Source: Cylindrodendrum hubeiense (Eukaryota > Ascomycota > Sordariomycetes > Hypocreales > Nectriaceae). Taken from it: a stretch of 64,000 nucleotides of DNA. The stretch is taken from NCBI GenBank assembly GCA_014621425.1, contig JAANBB010000013.1, positions 62,001-126,000 of the forward strand, in the 5' to 3' direction. The notes beneath the pieces were generated by a model. That model was not told where the DNA came from and searched no databases. It saw only the letters and a program-made list of their open reading frames with translations. A program made the translations under genes and the position numbers. Positions 1-10,891 of the stretch are shown here, piece after piece. Every line of letters starts with the position of its first letter. Position 1 is the first letter of the stretch.

Positions 1-848
1 CTGGGGGTGCCAAATGATTTCAAAAAGTTGATTGACTTGTTAGTGAGCATATAGGTAGTTTAGAACTAGGAGAAGGGGAAATAAATCAATTAGGTATATC
101 TTAAATGACTCATTGCTAGAGACAGGCGTAATCGATATTGTGATATTATTCCATTAAGATCACGCAATGTTATAGCTCATGTATTCATCAAGTCTCTGGT
201 TGAATATACTGACCACCGATGGCCAGTCGAAGAGGGCACGTATTTTGCCACTTCCTCCCTCTATTTGAAGCGCAGAAAGCCCAACCTTCTACAACATGTC
301 CCATATCCATGACTCTGTTATTAGGGAGCGCACTGATCGCGCTCCAAACGCCGTTGGATCGCAGATTAGAGGGGTCCAATTCATGATGCTGGTTAGTATA
401 ACTGGTCTTTTCAAGTGCTCCAACGCATGAGACATAGCATGTAGGACTTCAAACGTACCTCATTCCTTCGATCCTTCGTTCATTCCTCCGTGTGAGGCAC
501 TCCTTCATTCCCTATCACAAAATATGGAGAATTGAATCAGTCACGTCATGGACTCTGTTGGCTGCCAAACTACACTGCGCCCAACTGCATATCGTCAGCC
601 TCAATCAAGGGCCAAGCAGTGCCACACAGAACTGTTTCAGACATGCTGTATCACGTCATGCCCCGTCATGTTATTCCTCCGGACTAGCCCGAGATAGCTC
701 ATCGTACTCAAGACGGAGTGAATCAGGCTAACTCCCGGTTGGGGTCGGCCTTGCCCTGGCAAGCTGCCCTGTCTACTCTATAGGCATCAATTTCCCCCAA
801 CCAACGTGTACAGGTGTGGATTCGGAGGAAATGATAGAGGGAGGCAGC
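1..848. other. Upstream non-coding stretch
   Basis: I see no convincing gene here: the open frames are short, overlap on both strands and carry no recognisable motif. The last 150 bases are the promoter region of the small secreted protein gene that follows. Confidence 0.5.
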
Positions 849-856
849 TATAAATA
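849..856 (+). promoter_or_regulatory. TATA box of first six-cysteine protein gene
   Basis: TATAAATA lies 134 bases before the start codon at 990, followed by a C/A-rich leader typical of strongly expressed fungal genes. The paralogous gene at 3655 has the same octamer 125 bases before its ATG, which supports a real and conserved promoter layout. Confidence 0.65.
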
Positions 857-989
857 TAGGAAAGAGCACTCTGCCTAATCCCATACTTCTCCCCCATCAC
901 TCAAACATTTCACAATCACTCAAACAACTCCATCCAAGACAACCCTTCAATCATAACCCCTTTTATTCCAACCATCAAAATCCATCAAG

Positions 990-1396
990 ATGCTCATTCA
1001 GGCTCCTACTCTCTTCGCCATTGCTGCTTTCTTTGCCAGTGGCGTCATAGGTAACCCCATCAAGAACGGGGTTGAATCTGGGAATGGCATTGTCGCTGCG
1101 AGAGAGATCTCTATTGCCACCAGTCCTGGTATGTATCATTTTTCCATCCTCGGAGATTCAGCCACACCAATAGACTGATAATGATCAATTATAGACTACG
1201 CCTGTCGCTGCCCTAACAACTGCGACTACAACGATGGCCACAGTTGCAAGTTCTACGATGGCACTTCTGACAGTGATCCCATTGCTAGCGGCAGTAAGTA
1301 TATTTGGATTGCAGAGTACACTAGGAAAACAATTAGCTAATACACTTCATAGGATGCCACTACAATAAGGACCACGAGTTGACCTGCATGAAATAG
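990..1396 (+). CDS. Small secreted six-cysteine protein (copy 1)
   Basis: Three exons read from GT..AG signals: 990-1128, 1195-1293 and 1353-1396, giving about 93 residues. The N-terminus (MLIQAPTLFAIAAFF) is a typical signal peptide. A short linker or propeptide follows, then a compact cysteine domain spaced C-x-C-x3-C-x7-C-x16-C-x9-C. Both introns are phase 1; one falls just before the cysteine domain and one just before the fifth cysteine. The gene at 3655-4068 has the same intron phases, positions and cysteine spacing, so the two are paralogs. The size, secretion signal and knottin-like cysteine content fit a fungal effector or antifungal-type peptide, but I recognise no named family; function is unknown. 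No membrane segment follows the signal. Confidence 0.78.
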
Positions 1397-3522
1397 GCTT
1401 TATACACAACTGGCTCCAATACGTATTGGATGATAGTGGAGTTTCTTTCATATCTTGCTCTATAACCACGCATCTCCTCTTCTTATTACGCTGCTTCCGG
1501 ATATATTAGCGGAGAATTGATGACTGGTAATATGAGCTTAGGTATACATTGGTACGACATCGTGAAATAAAGTGGACAAATCAAGGCAGCAATGTAGCCG
1601 CTTCCAAAGCTTTTTCAATATCATCAGATAGCATAAACAAATACAGTATTGGCAGACACTCTGGATACACACGTAGCTTCATAAACCTGGTGCGCATGAA
1701 AGAAGACCACAAAGTAATAGAATTGCCTGAAATGCCACGGTCACCTCCAGCCCTCTTTGATATTAATCCTTTTGTTTTGGTCCTTACTTTCCCACTGTAA
1801 TGAAACACTAATATAAATCGTGTTATTACATCTGGATATGACCAAGTGGAAAAACCAACATCTCTCGGGTATTTATCTTCTATTAAGGGTGATGAGACAT
1901 TTTATCCTAGCCAACACAGTTCAAATTCAATCTCCGTAACTCAGATTCACTATAAGATGAAGAGTGAGATAATGATAACAGGAGAAAGTTGAGGGAGAAG
2001 TGAATGGGGGCATGGATTTGACCCTTAAGGAAAGTACAACTCACCCATATGCAGGGGCAGTCTCGCTCAGTTTCCATGCTCATGAATGGAAGACGCCACA
2101 TGACGTGTGCCAACGAATTACGATCTAAATACATGTTGGTTCACCCGTGTGATCCCATTTGGATATCCAAATCGGCACAGCAAATCAGGATGCTTAGTAA
2201 TTGGTAGGAAAGGGACTTCAATATCGGGAGATGCAGTAATACACAGTTTGGGAGTGTGGCAAGTCAGAATTAGAAAGACCCAACGGGGATAACGCAACGA
2301 TTGATAGAACACCAAGAAAAGATGGACAATGGTCGGTTGACCAACTATGAGATGTCATGAATACGATGCGGTGGGGAAGGGACAGTGGGTTCCTATGTTG
2401 TTGGTTGGTGGGCTGTAACGGAGGCTGATAATTTGGAGTAAGCTGCACTGCCTCAGCTACTGTTGGTCAACATGTTAAGGTATATCAAGTGAAACAAGTG
2501 GCTTGGTAGAACAGAGTTAACCAGAAAAACCCAGAAGCGAGGCACTAGCGTCGTTTAATATGGCTAGATTGAAGTTGTAATGTGCAGATCTATTGCTTCT
2601 AGATATTATCGCAGGCTAACATCGGTAGTGTACACTCATATTTCGATTGCCTCCCAGTCTGACAGGCCTCATGGCACCAGGCCATCTCTCTATTTTACAA
2701 GGCTAGGATTACTAGCTTGGAGTATTACTGGCAAATCCAAGCTCGTGTTATAGGTTTGCAACTGTGGTGTAATGTGCTCTCCGCACATCATACGTTTCTA
2801 ATAATTGCCTCGTAGGATCAAGATGATCCTTTATCGAATCCACCTCCTTATCATGTGCGCCATGCACGTAGCTGAAAGCTCTGACTCGTTTTCGATCCTG
2901 TTGTTGGTTACCCCCATCCTCTCGCTGAACCGGTGAGCGAGTCGTCCAGTCAAACACTTCATCCTGTGCCCACCCCCCGGATGGCTCGGGTGATTTTGGG
3001 TATTGTGCTCCCTTGTCTGAGGGTGTTGGATACATTGCACTGCCCAAATGATGATACTGGCCAACTATGCTGTTGGTTACGATGATGCTTCGACCCAAAT
3101 GTCGTTAGTTAATGGTATTATTCTGGACGCTACTACTTACGGAAACCCTGAACAATGTGTGAAACCTTCCTTAATCTCATGCATTCCTTCAAATCCTACC
3201 ACTGAATGACCGGCAAATACTAGGCTGTGTAAGGGCTGCGATTGTCAGCCAGGCCACATTTCAGTCCACTTCATCGTGTTGACTTTAATATGAGTCATAC
3301 CGTAGTTGGTCGTTTCAACTAGTTCACACCTACATCATACCTGCATTCAAAATCCTACGTTTCATCCTAAAATAACTGGTGATGGGTCAGCTCTAGGTGA
3401 ATGTGCCTAACTGATTCGGATTAACTTTGCAAAAGTAAACCAACCCTGTTCCCTACTACTCAGCCCACTTAGGGATTGAACATCGACCCACCTTTACATC
3501 AACAGGAGTGGAGAGGGAGAGG
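1397..3522. other. Intergenic, no gene recognised
   Basis: Two kilobases of ordinary composition between the two paralogous secreted-protein genes. Several frames of 60-116 residues are open on both strands, but none has a family motif, a signal peptide or an intron pattern I can support. I see no transposon ends. Confidence 0.45.
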
Positions 3523-3530
3523 TATAAATA
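3523..3530 (+). promoter_or_regulatory. TATA box of second six-cysteine protein gene
   Basis: TATAAATA lies 125 bases upstream of the ATG at 3655, with a purine-rich run (GAGAGGGAGAGG) just before it that resembles the AGAGGGAGGC run before the box of copy 1. Confidence 0.65.
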
Positions 3531-3654
3531 TTTCATTGAGTCTCCATATCATCTCTCGCTAACACTACACACTCAGGTCGAATACCACCAAAACATCACT
3601 TAAACCACAATCCACTTTCTTCATTCAGTACCATCTATTATTCAACTCATCAAC

Positions 3655-4068
3655 ATGCTTGTTCAGAAGACTACTCTCATTGCCCTCGCGGCCTTCTTCG
3701 CCCTCGATGTCATGGGCACCCCTGTCGATAAGGCGGTGGGCAGTGTGTCTAACAACGCCATCGTCGCGGAAAGAGCTATTGCAATCGCTACAAACCCCCG
3801 TGAGTATAAAATGATATGGACGCATATTGATGGTGAACTTATGGAGACTGATTCTGCCAACAATTAGTCTCCGCTTGTAACTGCCCGCATAACTGCGACT
3901 ACAACGAGGGCCATGATTGCAGATTTTACAGCGGTCCCTCCACCAATTCCGAAGTAAACAGCGGAAGTGAGTCGTCGCAGAAAGTTCAATGCTACCTCTT
4001 TATATTTGCTAATATATTGTTTAGAATGTACTTTGATTAATCACCTTTTGATCTGCGAGGCCACCTAG
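3655..4068 (+). CDS. Small secreted six-cysteine protein (copy 2)
   Basis: Exons 3655-3799, 3868-3966 and 4025-4068 give about 95 residues. The signal peptide (MLVQKTTLIALAAFFAL) closely resembles that of copy 1, as do the stretch before the cysteine domain (AIAIATNP versus EISIATSP) and the domain itself, spaced C-x-C-x3-C-x7-C-x16-C-x8-C. The sequences differ most in the last exon, where only the two cysteines and their spacing are kept, so the duplication is not recent. Intron positions and phases are identical to copy 1. A secreted, disulfide-rich role (effector, antifungal or signalling peptide) is an inference from architecture only. Confidence 0.78.
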
Positions 4069-4161
4069 TCTTAGGGTGGACCCAGTGTAGATATCATACA
4101 GATATCTCAGTTGGTCTTATGGTGCAGATCCAATTAGTGATATTTTTCTATTGGGCAGATT

Positions 4162-4188
4162 GACTTGATTTGTAAACTAAATCAAGTC
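4162..4188. repeat. Perfect 10-bp inverted repeat with 7-nt loop
   Basis: GACTTGATTT at 4162-4171 is followed by a 7-nt spacer and its exact complement at 4179-4188. It lies about 95 bases after the stop codon of the second secreted-protein gene and could form a hairpin in that gene's 3' UTR. No run of T follows, and chance occurrence in AT-rich DNA is possible. Confidence 0.35.
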
Positions 4189-4659
4189 GAACAGGTAGTA
4201 GAACAGCCCGAAGTCTGGGACTACTCAAGCAAGAATTAGTCACTAAATGCAAACTCTATCTGCAAACCCTTTTCTATCTAGAAGCATTGATCCAATTATA
4301 TGTGCATGTTAGACATATGAGTGGTACTAGCATCAAAAGTAAACTTGATAGTTACTGACCTCGATTTTGTTATCAAAAAGCGGCTGCTAAATACAATATG
4401 GTTCATACCTAAGGTATTCCTGTCTTCAGTACCTTACCTCCAGCCTCTCCAGAGGTCATATTCCTCAGTAGCTCAAGTATTCCAACTAACACACCTATCA
4501 GTATCGAGTGGTACAATGGGGGTACTGTTGGGGAAGATCCAACCTGGGACCAGAATTTATCTCATCAAATAAAAGGGGCCTGAGAGCTTACCCCGCCAGT
4601 ATTTGTTACGAATAACAGGTATAGAGGAACAAGCTCCACAATGAGCTCATATGTACGTA
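4189..4659. other. Intergenic, no gene recognised
   Basis: One 83-codon frame is open on the plus strand but has no motif, no signal peptide and no supporting context. Nothing else stands out. Confidence 0.4.
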
Positions 4660-4699
4660 CCAACCCATACATTAGTTGTTGTTCTGTCTCTGTCGTGAC

Positions 4700-5258
4700 A
4701 TCGATTCTGTGGCACGTAAGAATTTGAACCACGATGATCATGCTGAGATGGCCTATTTACGGTGTGGGTGGAGATATGAACCCTCCGAGCCTTGAAAATA
4801 GTTCTTGCGCCACGTCTCCATGGTAGGCAAGTACTGGTTCTTGGCAACTTCGTTTGTCCAGTCATTTATTTGAGCTGGGATTTGAAGAATTGAAGCCCAG
4901 ATTTGTTGAACAAGAATTCATGCTCGTGGCCACGAATGTCGTGGATCTTGACGTTGGCGTAGCCCCATGCGACAATGTTACTAGGACGGACCTTGGGCAA
5001 AAAGGTTATTCGGGTATGATGTGGTTTCGTGTTGTTGCAGAGAGGGTCATCGGATAGGTAATTTAGCTGTGCGGGTACGACACAGGGAATTTTCAAGCTT
5101 ACAATCTCCATGTCGATTTCCTTGGCCTCCGGCTGCTGCCCAGCCACATTGGTGGCTAGGATATAGAGAGTGGACAAGTCAGTCTGCTCAACCTCATGAA
5201 TGTGGTTGCTATTTGGTTGAGAATCTTGTTCGCGCGCCTTAGTCGGTGTATTTACCAT
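4700..5258 (-). pseudogene. Relic of a CmcJ/asaB-like oxidoreductase
   Basis: On the minus strand an open frame from 5258 to 4866 ends in a block (VKIHDIRGHEHEFLFNKSG) that resembles the conserved N-terminal region of the asaB/CmcJ-like family of putative hydroxylases in fungal secondary-metabolite clusters, preceded by the usual 'xLNYL' region. The frame then stops. The next part of the family pattern (DWTNEVAKNQYLPTMETW) continues in another frame directly downstream, to about 4740, which indicates a frameshift. Nothing like the C-terminal two thirds is present. I read it as a truncated, decayed copy. The family assignment is from memory of the pattern and is moderate at best. Confidence 0.42.
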
Positions 5259-6304
5259 AGTAGTTCTTGCTAGAGCTGTCAGGTATCAGAACCTTGGAGG
5301 TACAGACTTTGCCGCTTGGAGTTGCAGATTCGGTCCACGATTGTCAAGGCCGGTCAAAAGGGTTCTTGGGGTCAAACCACCAGGTGAGAACTTCAGGGAC
5401 ATTGTTCTAGAGCATGATGTGGAGCTCGCTGTCCTCCTGAGGCGGCTGGTATGCCATCTACGGTCGAATAAGAGCCTCATTTCGGGGTCCGTGCTCATTC
5501 ATCTTGCCGAAACTATCCAAAACGGACATCGCTAGGCTTTTGGTGGCCATATTGTGTATTGATGTAAATATCAGGGGAACAACCAGAGAAATCTGTGGTA
5601 TTGTGTCTTACCAGGCTCGATTCATGTTTCGCTTTGAGATCTTCTTATATACATTGATAGCTAGAGGCAGATGGGAGGGATGGAATGGGAATAGTTGATG
5701 ATGGTGAAATCTAAGCATGACCAACGGCAACTCGTCTCGGAGAACCATGCCTTGCCACCCGGCTGCTCGGGCAGTGTGGGACTCCAAAAAGGAGCTGTAG
5801 GTTGAATAACAAATGGCTTCCAACACCAATTACCATGCTCCCGATCGGCGTCCCCAAGGGGCCATGGGGGAGATAGGATGGTTCGATGTGGCTAGTGTCG
5901 GAACCTCTAGTCATGTGTATGATACATGGAGGCTGAATGCCCACTGAGCCATTTCAAACCTGCAAAACAGCTGCAGTGCTTATCACACAGCTGAGGTCGC
6001 GATTGCCACCTAACCCTCCCACACAATCCCAACCGGTGTTACTGCTACACGAATCAATGATGGGTCTGTTGATTCATCATGTTGCACATGCTCTCACTTG
6101 CGTGGTTGCGTCATCTCGCCCAAATCCACTCACCAGTTGCATAGGCACATATGGAATTATCAGTAATGACGGTGAGCAGCCTTACGCCATGAGATGATGG
6201 AATAATAGATAATAAAGGTCATAATTAACCCCAGTGCAGTCTTTATAGAGCTTCCCGCTTGCTTGTATTACGTTTCACTTGGAGTCGATTAATTGATCCC
6301 CAAG
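5259..6304. other. Intergenic, possible further relic sequence
   Basis: The minus strand between about 5260 and 5530 keeps protein-like stretches (for example NNVPEVLTWWFDPKNPFDR) broken by TAG and TGA codons, so it may be part of an older decayed gene that I cannot name. From 5530 to 6304 I see only short frames without motifs. Confidence 0.35.
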
Positions 6305-6714
6305 ATGGTCTCCTCTAAGCTGCAAGCCGCGGCGCCGAAATCTTCACCTACTACCACAGTCATTATTGACGAGTGGTTCACCAACAGTCAAAATGAATTG
6401 GGCAACATCTGCGCCACTGCCGTGTGTCAGCTAGTTCAAAGGGTTCTAGAAATCATGTTGTATCAGGAGTTCGATGCCTTCGTCGAGTTTAACATGGGGC
6501 AATACTGTACAACCGATGCCAAGGCACATGATCTCCTGGAGAATATGCAGAGAGACGGCAAATATGAGGGCAACTTCGATAAATGTTTCAGATATCTAAC
6601 GTACATGATAAGCGAGCGCGCAATACAAGCGAGCGCGCACTTTTCTCTAACCTTTATTACAGATTCATTAATAAAAATATAACACAGCATTCAATTAATT
6701 AAAACTAATCGCTC

Positions 6715-8560
6715 TACTCTTCTCTAGATATCCCAATAACAATCTGATACGTTCTTGAGTTATGATCAGTCTTACTATATGTTCCACAGTGCCTTTCCCT
6801 CGCCGGCGCTGATCTTCCTTGACCACCACTTCTCGATAATTCGGCCACCACCTATGCATTAATATCTTTCTAATCAATTTTATATCTTCCCTTATCTATG
6901 GTTATCTTTCCTCTATTCTATAGTTAGGTTCTTTTTGCTCTACGCTGCTTACTAAGGGTCTTATTTACCTGTTAAAGGATCTGATTCTTAGACTCTATTT
7001 AATATATTATTACCTTTATTCCCTTAGAAAATAACTTAACTATCTTAAGGATAGATATTAGAGAGCTACTTTAATACCTTCTAACTTGTCTTTTAAGATA
7101 TTTAGACTGCAAGCTAGCCTCAAGTATAGTCTTTGGGGTCTTTGAGACCCAAGAGTCAGAGAAGTTAGCCTCTTCCTTAACAGGTATTAGGGTTTATAGC
7201 TATATATTAAGCTTTAATATAACACTTTCCAGGTCTAAAGGAACAAGCCTGATACCTCTAAAACCCCCTATAATATTACTTTCTGTTATAATAGCTTGGT
7301 GGGCAGTATAAAAGGCTGGAAGGAAGTCAGTCTTAGAAATATAAGTTATTAAATATCTAATTAACTACTTAATTTCTTAACTATATATATTTTTAAGCAG
7401 CCTAAAGTACCTGATATTAAGAGACTGAAGTAGGTAAGATAAATGAGGCAGTATATATAGTATAATAATATAATTATCTTTATAATATTTCTCAAAGGTA
7501 TTAGAGTAATAACTTTTATACCTATTAATAATTAGAAGATAATAATAGCCAGTCAATCAATTCTTTATATACTAATGTTGGATCGTGTACGGCATATTCG
7601 ATTAAGTGGTCTTAGTGTTCAATAGAGTGTGGATTTAAAGCTGATAATTGTATTGATGCTTGAGGGCCTCGAGCCCCTCTTTTCCGTGAGGGGTTTTATC
7701 TCTCAATCTCACACCCCTCTGACTAAGACTAGGATATCGATATATCAGGGAGTTACAGGAATCCGATAATAATCTAACAACTAATTAAAGTACTTTAACC
7801 ACTCTAAACCTGTCTTATTATTAGTCTAGCTATTTTAGGTTATAGTAATAGCCCAATTACCCGGGAGATTACTATCTTAGTACCAGTTAGTAAGGTAATA
7901 TTAACCTATAATCACAATAAATAACTAAATCACCTAGCCTTCCACATTAATCACTTAAATCACATTAACCTATTCCCAGTTTCCAGGCTAGACTAATTTC
8001 AGGTTTCTATACCTTTCCATACCTATAATAACTATTCCACTTATAATAATACCCATTATAAAGCTAGTCTTATCAAAATTATAGATATCAGTTAGGTTAA
8101 TATTATATTTCGCGATTATATTCTCCACAAACCTAAACCAATCACAAATAATAATCAGATCTTTATATTTAGCCCTCTAATAGTCATATTTACAAAAAAA
8201 ACACATCTTGAGATCTGATTATCACCTAATAAAGTTAGAAGCCCAGCACTTACTAACAGGTAACACATCACGGTCAGCGAGCAGTCAGTTAGCTATTTCT
8301 TCAACACCACGCAATCACGGGGGAAATCCTCGCGAATCTAGGTCAAGGATATACTTAATAAGAGTCTGTTCCTCTAGATCAGATAGTTTTCTCGAATTGG
8401 GTATAATATCGCGTCAGCTAGGAATGCCATTATGTTGGCGTTCTAGGGTATAGCGGGAGATTTTGTAGATCTTTAAAGCGCGAAAGGGAATTAATTGAGG
8501 GTCTTTCTTAAGGGCTTAAAGGGCAAGATTAATATTTGCCTCATTAATTGAGGAAGACAT
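6715..8560 (-). pseudogene. Decayed Pogo/Fot1 transposase (copy 1)
   Basis: The minus strand from ATG 8560 to TAG 6715 reads as a Pogo transposase with many in-frame stops. The start (MSSSINEANINLAL) and the helix-turn-helix region (ISRYTLERQHNGIPS, then a CENP-B-like IPNSRKLSDLEEQTLI) are clear. The first catalytic aspartate region survives as YNFDKTSFIMG, with the Asp codon at 8072-8074. The C-terminal zinc knuckle reads HCGTYSKTDHNSRTY, with two cysteines replaced by tyrosine. Stops fall where Gln, Arg or Trp would be expected (TAA/TAG/TGA from CAA/CAG/CGA/TGG), and Cys has become Tyr: the pattern of RIP. A solo LTR interrupts it at 7576-7779. It cannot make an active enzyme. Confidence 0.9.
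7576..7779. mobile_element. Solo LTR inside Pogo copy 1
   Basis: This 204-bp insert begins TGTTGGATC and ends AATCTAACA (TG..CA ends with imperfect inverted repeats) and is flanked by a perfect 5-bp duplication ACTAA at 7571-7575 and 7780-7784. Those are the marks of an LTR retrotransposon reduced to a solo LTR by recombination. It is absent from the aligned place in Pogo copy 2. It is visibly richer in G+C than the surrounding decayed transposon. Confidence 0.88.
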
Positions 8561-9383
8561 GATTTGTGGTTGAGAAATTTATATTAAAAGACAAGATTAG
8601 GTAATTAGGTGGAAAAGTGCGCGCTCGCTTATATTGCGCGCTCGCTTATCATGTACGTTATATGCCCTTTTTAAGCCGCTTCGGCTGTTCAACTGCGCCC
8701 TAGAGATACTCTGCTGATGTGAGCCAACGTTTGGCGTGGTATGGGGTCTATGAAGGCACTTATCACGGTGAGAATGACCTCCGACGCCATTGCACCCCCC
8801 TCCCTCTTCCCTTTGATGCTCTTCGATTTGGGTGTGTTCCGTTGGTGCGAGCCTGATCTGTGACTAATCTTACCAACAACTGTCGCTATAGATTGCGACC
8901 GAGGTGTCTTATGTTCCCGCCCTTGTCACCCAAGGGTCTCAAGTCGCTCATCAAGTTCTTCCCCGTATATGAACAATATCACTCCTGCGTCTCGACCAAA
9001 TCAAAGGATGAAGCCGAAGGGCGGCTTCGAAAGCCACTGGTGGCCATCTATGTTGAGTACCTGGCTTTCTGCATCCTGTCACGCAAGCTGGCAAAGGCAA
9101 ACATAAGTCAGTGCATCCATGTCATCTCAACCTCGCACTGAGGCTCTGCTCTACCCCTTATTGAGAACGTCTGCCCACCATGATATAGTCATCATCCATT
9201 ATCTGGAATAATTAGCGTGTAGACTCTGGTTCTGATTCACTGTGTTTTCCCATAGAAACCACGATCCAACTCATCAGCCAGGATGACAACCCTTTTCAGA
9301 CTTGCCTACAGGCTGTCAAGGCCGAGGTAAACCTGATTCAAGACATTGTGAACGATTTGACTCTTAAAGGAGTCCACGGTGAG

Positions 9384-10055
9384 TAGAACGTTTTTCCCTG
9401 TGTCGTATCCGTACGCTATTCATTCCTGTCGGCTGTGAGACCTGTTCATTTACTGTATCACTGCCTATGCCTCAGCCCAATGTGCACTCCCCCGTACACA
9501 ATCCCTTCTCCCACTCTCGAATTTGTCCTTCACTCTCCTTCCTAAGATTTCTAAGTAAAAATGTAATATCTCATAGCTCTTTTATTTCACCGTGGGATCT
9601 GTTGTTGTAGAAATGAATTTCAATTATTACTGCTATGAACAGGTTGTGATCTAAACATTGGTCAGTGTAAAAATAGAGGTTGACTATCTCTATATTCAGC
9701 CACTAGGCCTTTCAACGCCCTCTACGTGCTCGGCTGTTTGGCTCATTTTTCCTTTCATTCAGTTGCCTTTGTTCAATCAATCGTATCATAATCCGTGAGA
9801 CAATGTGATGCATTCGTCATCGATGTCCGTGATTGTAATGCACCTCCTGTTCATGATCAGTGGTCAACTACTCCCTGTTAATTGTAGTATTGTGACTGGT
9901 TACGTTGAACTGCGATACAGGTCTTTGAATCACCATATTAACAGCCACTACATAAATGGTTACTTCTCTCCTGCCCTGTATACTTTCTATCAAACTTCCA
10001 TCATCGAATCATCACAATTCTTGCTGAATCAAGCTTTCTATCTTCGATACCGAAA
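9384..10055. other. Intergenic, no gene recognised
   Basis: A 105-codon frame overlaps the promoter side of the next gene but has no motif. The last 150 bases are probably promoter and leader for the gene at 10056. Confidence 0.4.
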
Positions 10056-10891
10056 ATGTCCAACCCAGCCCTGGGCTATTTCAGCCTTGACGACATTGAA
10101 ACTTGCGAATATGACCATATAATCACCATGATGGGCACTGAGATTGCGCAGTTTTATGTGGTCTTTTTACAAACGGGGAGCGAGAATCGAGAAGTCCTAT
10201 TACATGTTATCTTTGACCAGCCCATTCCCAGAGACAACAAATACCCAGCAATGAACTTGCCAGCCTACAAGGGATGTCTCATTGGAATGACACATTCCAC
10301 TGTCGACTCCTTCACTGTTCGCGCAATTGGAGATATCCAGACCTTTCCAAATGCACTGGCAGCTTTCCAGTTTGAGCTGCTCCCCAGACTGGAAAGACTC
10401 ACAGTCTCAGATCTACTGGAAACCCTCACCGGAAAGCTACATGGCCTTCCAGCAGGACAACAGAGCGATCTCACTGAATATAGACTGACGCGGAATGTTG
10501 ATTCGCCCCGACTCCCAAGAGGTTGGCGAGATGTGATGTAAGAATATATGCCCTTGATTATCAAAAAAAATACGAGAACTGACCTCAATACAGAACCCAG
10601 TGGATGGTGAGACTCCATTTTTGTGGCATCATCGGCTGGACTGCGGTTGGCCAAGCTATTATCGATGTCGCCTACATCAACTTCGGAAATGCGACCACGA
10701 ATGACTTCCACGACATCATCGGTAATTTCTTCGTCGCTGACGGGCGTACTTCCGATAACAGATTAAGATGCAAAGTAGAGCCTATGCCAATTATTCGCGG
10801 AGTCTTTCACGATCAGAGTGTACATCGCGTTGATCTCCACTATCAGGTTCCAAACCACGGTTGGATCCGACTGCCTTATGTCAAAGAATAG
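10056..10891 (+). CDS. Unrecognised two-exon protein, about 259 residues
   Basis: Exons 10056-10537 and 10594-10891 join in frame across a 56-nt GTAAGA..CAG intron. The start MSNPALGYFSLDDIE is the first ATG of the frame. I do not recognise the family. The protein is acidic to neutral, has no signal peptide, and has no clear membrane span apart from a short hydrophobic stretch just after the junction (CGIIGWTAVGQAI). The C-terminal part is rich in His, Arg and aromatic residues (FHDQSVHRVDLHYQVPNHGW). The intact frame across a good intron, next to decayed DNA, argues for a real gene. It sits alone between relics, so context gives no hint of function. Confidence 0.62.

Larger units (their letters stand above)
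6599..8658 (-). mobile_element. Pogo/Fot1-type DNA transposon, copy 1 (RIP-decayed)
   Basis: The ends are 47-bp terminal inverted repeats (6599-6645 and 8612-8658) with one mismatch, flanked by TA target duplications at 6597-6598 and 8659-8660, as expected for the Tc1/mariner superfamily. Each TIR holds the motif AAGCGAGCGCGC twice. Without the inserted LTR and its duplication the element is about 1.85 kb, the usual size for Fot1/Pogo elements. The interior is strongly AT-rich and aligns by eye along its length with copy 2 at 30830-32859. The minus strand encodes a decayed transposase. Confidence 0.93.
6305..9383 (+). pseudogene. Multi-exon gene broken by Pogo copy 1 (possible STAND-type N-terminus)
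   Basis: An open frame starting at 6305 (MVSSKLQAAAPKSS...) runs about 98 codons and is cut at 6598 by the transposon. Beyond the element, protein-like segments continue: about 8870-9100 (FFPVYEQYHSC, then AIYVEYLAFCILSRKLAKA) and 9255-9379 (DNPFQTCLQAVKAEVNLIQ), with a GT donor after the latter. The middle segment resembles the alpha-helical N-terminal domains of fungal STAND/NACHT proteins (pattern YPxYExxY...LxxALxxLYxxILxFLxxA). I could not join the segments into one clean frame: the stretch just after the element has a TGA soon after the junction. No NTPase motif is present downstream, so the gene was truncated as well as interrupted. The family call is tentative. Confidence 0.4.

Noticed and set aside
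2748..3098. 116-residue minus-strand frame between the two secreted-peptide genes
   Set aside because: No motif, no signal peptide, biased His/Gln/Arg composition, and another frame overlaps it on the same strand.
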